Positions 7,806 to 16,485 of a stretch of DNA of 22,921 nucleotides are shown in pieces. Both the position numbers and the translations under genes were made by a program. This stretch comes from Balamuthia mandrillaris (lineage: Eukaryota; Discosea; Longamoebia; Balamuthiidae), in NCBI GenBank assembly GCA_031835245.1, contig JAVKOQ010000248.1, positions 55,001 to 77,921 on the forward strand, written 5' to 3'. Under the pieces are notes generated by a model. It ran no database searches and was not told where the DNA came from. It was given only the letters and a program-made list of their open reading frames with translations. Numbering within the stretch: the first letter of the stretch is position 1; each line of letters opens with the position of its first letter.

Positions 7806-8747
7806 ATGGAGACAGCAGAGGCGCTTGCGGAAAAGCTGGCAACGTTGCTGGAACAGTACAAACAGGTCGAGGCCGCGTTGGAGCTGAGCCCGGAGGATAA
7901 GGACCTGCAGGCAGCTAAAAAGGAGTTGCAAGAAGTAATCACCCTCACCGAAGATTTATTTCGTCTTCAATCTGAAAAAGATTCTGGTTCTGTTGATGCC
8001 GGCAAAGCTGCTAACAACACTTCCACCACCCCAACTGAAGCTTCCTACACCTCTAGCGCTTCTTCCTCGTTGTTGGACCAACAAAGCGCGCTGGCCTCTG
8101 GGAGCTACCCGGTGGGCACCACCTGCCAGGCCCTGTGGTCGGAGGACCAACGGTGGTACGACGCCATGGTGACCGCCATCACCCCATCAGGCAAGTACTT
8201 TGTCACCTTTCTGGGCTATGGCAACACTCAGGAGTGCGGTCCGGAGCAGCTACGGCCCATGGTCAATGCTGCGTCGCCTGCTGCAGGCGGAAGCGGTGCC
8301 GCAACCACCGCCACAGCAGCTGCGACCGCCACAGGCAGCACCTCCAATCCACACAAACGGAAAAAGGCAGAGGATGACTTAAGCAACCTGGTGGATGCCT
8401 CTGGAGCTTTTGTCGTGCCGGAGAAGCTCAGGATCCTGCCCAACGACTCGGAGGAGGTCATCGAGAAGAAGAAACGCAAGATCAAGGCCCTGAAGAAAAA
8501 AGTTCGTCAAAGAAAGATCGAGCAAGAGAGAAACCAAAAGAAGCAGTCCTGGCAGAGCTTCACCGAGAAGAAGGGCAAGAAGCGGCGGTTGGGCTTCCTC
8601 ACCGGCATGCGCAAGGACAGCATCTTCAAGTCCCCTGAGGGAGTGCAGGGCAAGGTCGGGGTCACGGGCTCTGGCAAGGAGATGACCCCACAACTGCAAG
8701 ACAGTCGGACGCAATACAAGAAGAAGGCTGTCACTAAGGTTAAGTAA
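7806..8747 (+). CDS. SMNDC1: Survival-of-motor-neuron-related splicing factor 30 (SMNDC1/SPF30)
   Basis: Single-exon frame of 313 aa. Human SPF30 is about 238 aa, so this is longer, mainly through low-complexity Ser/Thr/Ala linkers at about 58-95 and 155-180. Residues 1-55 match the N-terminal helical region (LSPEDKDLQAAKKELQEVI). A Tudor domain lies at about 103-150 (CQALWSEDQRWYDAMV, YFVTFLGYGNTQEC), with the aromatic residues that line the methylarginine pocket. The C-terminal half holds the diagnostic blocks FVVPEKLRILPNDSEE (about 200), KKQSWQSF (about 245) and KDSIFKSPEGVQGKVGV (about 272). The family is an essential spliceosome assembly factor that binds dimethylarginine on Sm proteins and helps recruit the tri-snRNP in the nucleus. 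The neighbouring gene on the opposite strand, MFAP1, is also a spliceosome factor. The ATG at 7806 is chosen because conserved sequence begins right after it. Confidence 0.96.
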   Translation: METAEALAEKLATLLEQYKQVEAALELSPEDKDLQAAKKELQEVITLTEDLFRLQSEKDSGSVDAGKAANNTSTTPTEASYTSSASSSLLDQQSALASGSYPVGTTCQALWSEDQRWYDAMVTAITPSGKYFVTFLGYGNTQECGPEQLRPMVNAASPAAGGSGAATTATAAATATGSTSNPHKRKKAEDDLSNLVDASGAFVVPEKLRILPNDSEEVIEKKKRKIKALKKKVRQRKIEQERNQKKQSWQSFTEKKGKKRRLGFLTGMRKDSIFKSPEGVQGKVGVTGSGKEMTPQLQDSRTQYKKKAVTKVK

Positions 8748-8771
8748 GAGAGAGAGAGAGAGAGAGAGAGA
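8747..8771. repeat. (GA)n microsatellite between convergent genes
   Basis: It begins at the last base of the SMNDC1 stop codon region and fills much of the 65-bp gap before the MFAP1 stop. It would lie in both 3' untranslated regions, as GA in one transcript and CT in the other. Confidence 0.93.
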
Positions 8772-8812
8772 AAAAACCAAAAAAAAAAGTAAAGTTTGGA
8801 AAATCCTTACAT

Positions 8813-9987
8813 TTAATCATGACGAGAATGAGAACGATGACTAGATGAATGGTGACGATGAGAGGAAGAGGAACGGGAGGACGAGGAAGAAGAACGAGAG
8901 GAGGAGGAGGAATAACGAGATGAAGAGGAAGAGGAAGAACCCTCTTCTCTTCCTCTTCGCTTCTTCTTCCGTCCAAAAGGATCGTCCACGGAGCCCATAC
9001 CCCCCATTCTCTCCTTGTACTTTTTGCGCAGCAGAGGATCAGCCATCCATGGCGCTCCCGTTCCTTCATACTTCTCCATCCTTTGATGCATCTCATCTTC
9101 CTTGTTGCTATCCCCAAACCGCCGCCTCAACTCCGCCATTCCTCTTTCTCCTCCTTCCTCCTCTTTTTCCCCACTTCCTCTTCTCCTTTCAACAACAGCA
9201 CCACTGGAAATAACAGCACCAGGCACGGAGACAGTGCCGAGTTTGCCGGCAGCAGCACCGGCAGAGCCACGATAGACGGAGGGAAGGGCACGCGGATCGG
9301 CGCCAGCAAAGGTGGTGTCCTCGTTGACCAAGTGAGTCCACTTGGTCTGCCCAGCGCGCCCAAAGTTCTTGCGTTGCATGACCTTGGGGAGGATGGACTT
9401 GTCTGCCTTGTCCTCCAGGGTGGGTGCCGAGTAGTCCCGCTGGATGACCTGGTCGTCCAGATCCTGATAGAAGGCGCCCTTGTGGTAGTACTTTTGCAAG
9501 AATTTGTACTTCTTCTTGTCTTTCTGCTTGGAATCCTTGAGACGCTCCGCGTCCATGCGAAGGATCTCCGCGTCGCTGAGGTTCTTTCGAGCCTCCTTCT
9601 CGGCCTGCTCTCGCTCGAAGCGAGTGCGCTCTTCTTGATCTCGTTTGATTCGAGCCAGCTCTCGCAGCTTCCACTTCTCGTATTCGGCTAGTTGCTCTTC
9701 CTCATCCATCATTTCTTCTTCGTCCTCTATTTCGTCCTCGCTGAGAACGTCTTCTCCATTCCCGTTGGTGGCATTGGTAATATTGAGTTCTTTGGTCAGC
9801 TCCGATTGGAGAATCTCTCGGGACTCAGCTATCCGTTCTTGCTTTCGCTGCTCTTCTAGCTTTTTACGTTCCTCCTCTTCTTCCAACTTGCGTTCTTGCT
9901 CTTTTATAGTTTCTCTCTCCTCTCTGTTTTTTTATAAAAGTAAAATTAAACCCCTATCGTCTCGAGAAAGAGAGATGAGAGAGAGAT

Positions 9988-10018
<31 letters not shown>

Positions 10019-10613
10019 GCATACCTCCGAACAAATGTAGGCGCTATCATTGGTCGTCGGCTAAGCAATTCATCTTCTGATTCTGATGTGTCCGTTTCCC
10101 ACTCGGAAGAGTCTTCTTCCTCCCCTTCTTCTTCTTCTTCTTCCTCCTCCGCCTCTTTTTCTGCTTTCTCTTTTTTAATCACTTGAGCGACGTCTCTTCC
10201 CACTTCTTTCTGGTCCTCTTCTTCTTCCTCATCTTCTTGTCTGGCCAATTCTTCTTCTTCCTCTTCTTCTTCTCTCCTTCTTCTGGCTCGTTCTCTCATC
10301 CTAGCTCTCATTCTGGCAATCTCTTCCTCGTCTTCCTCTGCTGCTTCTACCTCCTCGTCCTCCTCCTCTTCTGCTCGCTTCTTTGGTTCTCGCTTCTCGG
10401 CTGCAAAGATGACTTGCGCAACGGGTTCTCTTTTGACAACAACAGCCGCGTAGCCGGCGGCTCGTCTTCCTTCCGCCGTGGTTTCATCTTCGCGGTTGCT
10501 GCTGTTGTTCTTTAAATCGAAAAAGGCCTGGGTGAGATTCTTTGGCTTTTGTTTTCCGTCCTCTTCGTCTTTCACGTAGTCTGGAACTTTGCCTGGACGA
10601 TACCTCGCTGCAT

Positions 10614-10660
<47 letters not shown>

Positions 10661-10796
10661 AATCAGAACGCCGAAACATGAACACAAACAAACAAACAAA
10701 CAAACAAACAAACAAACAAACAAACAAACAAACAAACAAACAAACAAACAAACAAACAAACAGAAAAAAAAACCTACCTACTCCTTTGGCCTGCAT
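8813..10796 (-). CDS. MFAP1: Microfibrillar-associated protein 1 homologue (spliceosome factor), 3 exons
   Basis: Exons on the minus strand are 10796-10778, 10607-10025 and 9923-8813; the phases close to 570 aa. The 19-nt first exon encodes MQAKGV and splices to ARYRPGKVPDY, the conserved MFAP1 opening (KRYxxGKxPDY). A very acidic and Arg/Glu-rich coiled-coil region follows, then PTFVRR at the second splice junction. The most conserved part is KYKFLQKYYHKGAF, RDYSAPTLEDK, ILPKVMQRKNFGRAGQTKW and THLVNEDTT. After that come about 130 residues not seen in the human protein, ending in a long Ser/Arg/His tail that resembles SR-type tails. MFAP1 is a component of the spliceosomal B complex that interacts with Prp38; the mammalian name is historical. 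Exon 1 coding is only 19 nt, so the start rests on conservation and phase. It is divergent from the Dicer gene and converges on SMNDC1. Confidence 0.95.
9924..10024 (-). other. MFAP1 intron 2 with CT-rich tract
   Basis: A 101-bp intron with donor GTATGC and acceptor CAG. On the coding strand the first half is an interrupted (CT)n run next to the donor (GA on the plus strand at about 9966-10019). The acceptor side is not especially pyrimidine-rich. Confidence 0.88.
10615..10659. repeat. (CA)n microsatellite
   Basis: About twenty-two CA units close to the acceptor of MFAP1 intron 1. Confidence 0.95.
10684..10762. repeat. (CAAA)n microsatellite
   Basis: About nineteen uninterrupted CAAA units inside MFAP1 intron 1, near the donor. 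Confidence 0.95.
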
Positions 10797-11072
10797 TGGT
10801 GGTGGTTATATTTGCTGCGCTCTTAGCTGCTGCGTATGTATCTATAGGCAAAAAAAAAAAAAAGAGAGAGACACCCGTTCGAAACAGCGTTTTTCTCCAA
10901 TCGCCACACCCCCGCCCACCTCAGCTCCACAAAGGTTCGTTCTCTCTGTCTTCGTTCTCTCTTGCTTTCTTTCTCCCCAACTTTTCATTTTATTTGTGGA
11001 CATTGACGATTATCACCCCTGCTGCGTTTTTTAGACAATTATCGAACGTGAACCCGAATAATCGACACGAGA

Positions 11073-11080
11073 TGTCGACA
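11073..11080. promoter_or_regulatory. Palindrome TGTCGACA, site 3
   Basis: Located 277 bp from the MFAP1 ATG and 298 bp from the Dicer ATG, seven bases before the CArG/TATA-like element. Confidence 0.45.
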
Positions 11081-11086
11081 ATATAT

Positions 11087-11096
11087 CCATATAAGG
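11087..11096. promoter_or_regulatory. CArG-like / TATA-like element
   Basis: CCATATAAGG fits the CC(A/T)6GG site of SRF-type MADS factors exactly. It could equally be a TATA box. Its location in a divergent promoter supports a regulatory role, but none is shown. Confidence 0.35.
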
Positions 11097-11377
11097 CGTT
11101 TTTATTGTGTCCCGGACGCAAAAAAAAAAAAAAAAGGAAGCGGTTGCGTGGCTGCCAAATGAGAGAAGAAGAAGAGCGTAAACGCGAGTGACCGTTGGTT
11201 TTTTTAAGGGAGTGGTGTGGTTGTTGTTGTTGTTGTTGTTTTTTTTTTTTTCGTTGGGACTGTTGCAAGGACTCTCTCTCTCTGTGCCTTTTTTTTTTTT
11301 GCATTCTTCCCTCGTTCCTTTTGAGAACGCAGAGAGGACGTGACAATAGAAAAGAGAAACACACAGAGCCTCAACGA

Positions 11378-14300
11378 ATGAGCCAACGACTACGACAGCG
11401 GATACAACAAAGCGGGACAGCCTCCTCCCCCGCGAATCCGCTTCCAGTCTACCACCACTCGCCCAGTGTCAACCATCGCAACTTGGCCGCTACGTTGGCG
11501 GAGTGCTTCGCGTCTGCCTCCGCCTCTTCCACTTGCGCTCAGCTCCTCCTGCGAGAGCTGCAAGGAGCGGTGCTGGAGCTGGGTCCTTTGCCGGCGCTCT
11601 TGGTGGTGGAAGAGCGGCTGTCACAGCTGAAGCGGCATCGTCACGAGCAGCGTTCAGTGGAGCAACAACGAGAAGAAGAAGAACAAGAAGAAGAAGAAGA
11701 AGGAGCAGCTGCGCATGTGATGGTCACAAAAACGCAACAACGACGGCCCGCTGAAAAACAGAAAGAACCAGAGGGAGAGGAAGCAAAAGACGCGGAGGAG
11801 GAGGAAGAAGAGATGTTCCAAGGGTGGAAGAAGAGAACCATGCGAAGTGGAGAGGAGTTAGATAGCGATACGGGTGCTGCACAAGAGAGAGAGGCCCTGA
11901 TCCAAGCCTACGCCTCAGCCAAAGCACTTCTATCACGGAGCTTTTGCACTCGCATCTCTGCTTCTTCTCAAGCGTTGTCGGTGGAAGGAGGAGACAATAT
12001 GAAAGAGAAGGAAGGTGGAGGCAACGTGGACGCCCAACAGCGCCAAGACATGTGCAGCTCCAAAGTAAAACGTCTCATTTGGTTGCTGCGAGACTGGCAG
12101 GCCAAAAGCCATGCTCCCCAACAGCGAGCAGAGGAAGAACAAGAAGCGAAGAGAAGGAGCTTGGGAGAAGCGTATTCCTACAGAGCTGTGATTGTTTGTC
12201 GAGAGAGACATGCACTCGCTCTTTCCGCCCTCTTTCGCTCGCACCCTTTTTCGTTTGGCTTTGTGGTTGGAGAGAGTGATGACAGTGACGATGAAGTACA
12301 AGCAGATAAAGAAGAAGAGGCAGTGAAGGTACACGACGAAGAGGGCAAGAATATAAACCGGAGGAAGGGACCCAGCTCCTGTCGCGTTTACTTTGTCTCC
12401 ACCAAAGCATGGAAGTCAACAGCAACTCTTGCCCTCCCTATTCCTCGGTGCAGCTCAAAGGCTCTAACGTTGGTCGTATTGTTTGACCGCGAGGCCACTG
12501 CTGTGCATCAACTTAAAAGAGCAACCCGTGCGAGAGGAAGGCTCACGAGAGGAGGTAACGGTGCAGTGGAAAGAAGTGAAGATACCAGAGCTGATAGCAT
12601 TGATGAAGGTGGTGATGACGGTGATGCTGAAGAAATCAGAGTGAGAGGAAGGGGTGGCAAAGTGGAAGCTGGAGGAAGAGCAAGAGGAGTAAGAGGAGGC
12701 AGAGGAAGAAGGAACGACGCGCAATGGGAATGGGCTGTGATGGTGGAATACATAGGTCAGGTGCCTGTGCCCGGGACGCTCAGCTTGCCTTCCTCTGTTG
12801 GAACTGCGGTAACAGCAACCGTGGTGACAGATAGACCCTCTTTCTCTTCTTCCGGCATGCAACAAGAAGCTGGCTCCTCCACGAAAATGCGGTTATCCGC
12901 AGAACTCACTACCTCTCCTATCCTCGTTACTTCTTCTCCCTTTACATTTGCTTTTCCTTCTCTTCCTTCTCTTCACTTCGCATCTTCCTCATCTCTATCT
13001 TCTTGCCAGTCTTCCTTGCTTCCTTCCTGTACCACTGCCATAAAAGTTTGGAGCTATGCCATCGTGCTCAGCAGCGTGGCCAACGACATCGGTGTCGTAG
13101 CTCTTGAAACTGATGCAGTCTCAACATCGAGCAACAACGACGACCTTGTTGGCATGCCGGAAGCAAGCGGGCAACCACATAAACGTTATGGTGTGATATC
13201 TATGACGGAGCTTCCGCCGCTTACGCCTCTATACATAACCAAGCCTCTTGAAGATTCTGAGGGCTTTTCTTCCTTCCCTACTTCATATTCGTCTCCCTCT
13301 CTCAGTGGACAAAGTTGGCGGGTTGACATTGAGCTAATTGACACGGAGCTTGTATCTCACGACCAACTTGTGGCGGCTTGCGATTTCAACTCTCTTTTTC
13401 TAACAGTTGCTCTTCGTCCTTCTTCCGACGCTTCTTCCACTACTACATCTTCTCCTGCGCCCTCTTCTTCGGTTGTGAAGGAACCAGTAGTAGGAGAACC
13501 TGAGCAGAAGATGCAATACGAAATTGCTTGCTCCACCTTGAACTTAAAGGAAACTTTTGCTGCGCTAGCCTCCTATTCTGTCCGAGCGACGCCAGATTCA
13601 TTACTTGTGCTTCCTCTACGATCTTCTTCTTCTTCTTTTTCTTCTTCTTCTTCTTCTTCTTCTTCTTCTTCTTCTTCATCTTCTTCTTCATCCTTGTCTT
13701 GCAAATGGCGCATAGATTGGCCTTTGGTTTTGGAGACAGTTACTCAGGCCAGCTCTCTCGCAACGAAACTGGCAGAGTGGATTCCCATCGATGCAGAGAA
13801 AGAACGAATGTTTTTGGCAGAAAAACAGGCTTCTACTTCTTCAGCTTTTGCTCAACTCAATGAGACTGATGAGGGAAGAAAAGAATCCGAAAGTAAGAAG
13901 TGCAAAGTAACAAGAAGCGCTCCTTCCTTCTCTTTGTTGCAGCAGCTGCGTCAAGGCATGATCCAAGGTGACGAAGCTGTTCGTGAGTTGATCCTCGTTT
14001 CTTGCTATGATCTCTCCGCCTACTATTCTGCATTAAGCGTTAGCCCCGAGAAAAGCGCGCTGTCCTCGTTTCCACGGAGGCACAAGGGCCAGATACCACT
14101 ACCCACCATCACCTTCAAGCAACGTTATTTGGAGCACTATGGCTTCGCTGTGAAGGAGGACCAACCCTTGATTAAAGCTCGTCATTTTCGTAGAACTAGT
14201 AACTTCTTCCGCTCTCACGATGATCAGCAGCAACAACAGCACCCATCAACATCACCGTCACAACGACAAACCTCATCATCGCCTTCATCAAGGGATTTTA

Positions 14301-15213
14301 TTCATCTCATTCCAGAGTTATGCCTCGTACATCCGCTACGCAAGTCCGTTGTTCCTATCTATGTACCATGCATTCTATGGAAGCTTCAAGTGCTACTCAC
14401 AGTGGAGCGCTTCATGCACTTTGTATTCTTGTCGCCCGATTCCTCTCCTTTTTATTCCTCTTCCTACGGCCTCGCGAAGATGGATACCACTTTCGTCAGG
14501 CGTCATGTCAAGTGGTTCCTTCAAGCACTGACTACTCCTCATGCGGATTCTCATGTCAACTATGAGTGGCTGGAGACCTACGGAGACTCTGTGCTGAAGC
14601 TGATCATCACTTTGGATCTCTTTCTGCGCTTTCCCTCAGCTTCCGAGGGGGAGCTCACTCGACACAGAACGCGAGTCATTAATAACGAGAATCTCAGCAT
14701 GTTGGCTTGGCGTAGAAACTTACAGAGCTTCATCGTCTTTGAGCCCTTTCACCCTATGACTTGGTGTCCTCCTGGTTGTGTTCTCTCCTCATCCTCATCA
14801 ACATCTTCACCGTCTTCTTCGCCTTTGGTAAACGAACCGCAAAGGGTACGCAAAGAAGCAGAACAAGGGCAAAATGCAGAAACTCCCACGAAAGTGTATG
14901 CTGATTGCATGGAGGCCTTGATTGCAGCTTCTTTCTTCTCTGGCGGTACTAGTTTGGCTCTTTACTTCATGGAGTGGATGGGCCTCTCCGTTAAGCTATG
15001 CAACTCGTTGCCCCAATTCAAGCTTTGCGATGTTAATTTTGCAGAGATTGACAAACCACAGCAACAATCGCAACATCAAGAAGAGCACCAAGTGGCCAAA
15101 GAGAAGAAGGGTAGTGACATACATCACTGGGCTAACACAATTCTTCCTCGCATTCTCAATTGGGGCACAGGTTAATTCTCTTTCTTTCTTCTCTCTGTCT
15201 CTCTCTGTCTCTC

Positions 15214-15260
<47 letters not shown>

Positions 15261-16432
15261 TCTATGTTTTGTTAACAGACAAAAAAAAAACAGAAACATA
15301 CGTGGCAATCATCAACAATAACCCGACAAGCTACGCTCCCACAAATAACAAGGATCTGGCCTCGCTGCAAGCCGTTGAGCGCATTCTGGGCTACCGCTTC
15401 CACAACCGACAGCTTCTACGAGAGGCTATCACGCATAGAAGCATGGCATCAGCCTCTTCCTTGACAGACCAATTCCCCTCCTCTTCTTCCGCTCCCACCA
15501 CAACAGCAGACTATGAACGCATCGAATACCTGGGCGATGCTGTGCTCGACTTTCTTATTACTCATTACTTTGTCTATAGGGACATTAAGGTCAGGGGTAT
15601 CAAGTCCACGCCCAAGGAGCTCACTCTGGTGAGAGCGTACACCGTGGGCAACATCTCGTTGGCTCATCTGGTGGTGAGACATGGCTTGCACCGCTATCTT
15701 CGCATTCAGTCGGCTCATGTGGAGGAGGCCATTTGTCGCTTCGAGCAACAGATTCTCAGCGGCAATGGTGATGAAGATGGTGATGACGATGACGATGATG
15801 ATGATGATGATGATGACAGTGAGGAAAGCGATGAAGAAGCAATGGAGGAGGAAGAAGTTCAGAGAGAGCAACAACGGAGAATAAAGAGTAAGAAGATAGA
15901 CAGACAGATTGTTCCACCAAAAGTGTTGAGCGACATGTGGGAGGCGCTGATTGGCGCAGTCTTTCTGGACAGCGGTGGGTGCCTTAGAGAAACTTGGCGC
16001 GTCTTTGGGCCTCTCACCATTCCCCCGCTCCTCAGCAAGATCAAGAGCGCGCAACACATCCAAAGCAACCCCGTCACTTTGCTCCACGAACTCGTCCAGA
16101 CCTTTCATTGCAAAGGCATCAATATTCGATACCACCGGCAACGCAATACTTCGCAAGATGCTCTCCACCACAACATCACCATCGCTACGATTCGTGTTCA
16201 CGAAGAAGAGCTGGCAAAGGATTCTGGAGCCAACACAAGAAGTGCCAGAGCCAACGCCGCTCGTCGAGCCATGAACTTATTCGCCGAGTTGCAAGCCAGC
16301 AACAAGCTGGACAAATTGTTTGGGAGGGTGTGCGCCTGCCACAAGGACTCCAGTCGCAACCGGGAGCAAGCACTCGCCGCCAAACGAATGGAGATCCTTC
16401 GGTTGTGGGAGAGAAGCTTGCAGTTGGAGTAA
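11378..16432 (+). CDS. Dicer-like RNase III lacking the N-terminal helicase lobe, 2 exons
   Basis: Exons 11378-15170 and 15279-16432 join in phase (G|AC) to 1648 aa. Order from the N-terminus: an ELGPLPALLVVEERL block like the helicase insertion (about 65-80); a decayed C-terminal helicase lobe with AVIVCRERHALALSALF (about 269) and LVVLFDREATAVHQL (about 365) then RARGRL; a platform-like region; PAZ at about 875-985 (YDLSAYYSAL, DQPLIKARH, PELCLVHPL); RNase IIIa (LETYGDS, acidic residues E1066, D1070, D1176, E1179); RNase IIIb (IEYLGDAVLDF, E1347, D1351, D1483, E1486); a dsRBD at about 1527-1605. All eight catalytic acids are present, so cleavage of dsRNA into small RNAs is expected. No Walker A or DExD/H motif was found in the protein or in the 581 bp upstream. 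Long acidic, serine and Arg/Glu insertions separate the domains, including a (TCT)n-coded serine run and an Asp/Glu run inside RNase IIIb. The start at 11378 follows the end of simple-repeat leader sequence. Confidence 0.93.
13619..13690 (+). repeat. (TCT)n coding repeat, poly-serine in Dicer
   Basis: About twenty TCT/TCA codons in frame, encoding a serine run between the platform-like region and the PAZ domain. On the minus strand it reads as poly-lysine, which is a shadow. Confidence 0.93.
15171..15278 (+). other. Dicer intron, (CT)n-filled
   Basis: A 108-bp intron with donor GTTAAT and acceptor TTAACAG, separating RNase IIIa from RNase IIIb. Positions 15189-15257 are nearly pure CT with a few TG interruptions, forming one long pyrimidine tract. 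Confidence 0.92.
15768..15818 (+). repeat. (GAT/GAC)n coding repeat, poly-aspartate in RNase IIIb
   Basis: About a dozen Asp codons inside the RNase IIIb domain, between the two catalytic halves, followed by more Asp/Glu. The insertion lies at about residues 1427-1455, in a region where RNase III folds tolerate loops. Confidence 0.9.
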
Positions 16433-16485
16433 AAACACGTGCGAGAAAGATCTTCGAATATGGTGATCTTCAGGTTTTGTATCAA

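Larger units (their letters stand above)
7688..7900 (+). other. Upstream ORF in the SMNDC1 leader
   Basis: An ATG at 7688 opens a 70-codon frame (MSTKRKSTEKKK) that passes through the (GA)n tract and overlaps the SMNDC1 start in another frame. The ATG is embedded in the second TGTCGACA palindrome (7689-7696). If the transcript starts upstream of it, this frame could reduce translation of SMNDC1. If transcription starts downstream, it is meaningless. It is not proposed as a protein gene. Confidence 0.3.
10608..10777 (-). other. MFAP1 intron 1, built almost wholly of microsatellites
   Basis: A 170-bp intron with donor GTAGGT and acceptor GCAG. On the coding strand it holds about nineteen TTTG units followed by about twenty-two GT units. 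These are (CAAA)n at about 10684-10762 and (CA)n at about 10615-10659 on the plus strand. Little unique sequence remains, so branch-point and tract signals must lie in or between the repeats. Confidence 0.88.
10797..11377. promoter_or_regulatory. Divergent promoter region of MFAP1 and the Dicer-like gene
   Basis: 581 bp between two divergent start codons. It holds TGTCGACA at 11073-11080, directly followed by CCATATAAGG at 11087-11096. The latter is a perfect CArG box (CC, six A/T, GG) that also contains a TATAA core. Poly-A runs (about 10851 and 11120) and poly-T runs (about 11241 and 11289) flank it. An in-frame extension of the Dicer ORF reaches up to 11195 but encodes cysteine and phenylalanine runs from simple repeats, so I treat it as leader. 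Confidence 0.55.

Noticed and set aside
9083-9691. A 202-codon plus-strand ORF opposite MFAP1
   Set aside because: The opposite strand carries strongly conserved MFAP1 blocks in this interval. The plus-strand product is leucine/serine-rich with no recognisable domain.
10615-10762. CRISPR-like or satellite array in the MFAP1 intron
   Set aside because: The arrays are simple di- and tetranucleotide repeats without spacers.
11195-11377. An earlier start for the Dicer protein at 11195
   Set aside because: The extension encodes cysteine and phenylalanine runs from GTT and T repeats, with no conservation. The ATG at 11378 is the first one followed by protein-like sequence.
13443-13691. Minus-strand poly-lysine ORF inside Dicer
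   Set aside because: It is the shadow of the in-frame TCT serine repeat of the Dicer coding sequence.
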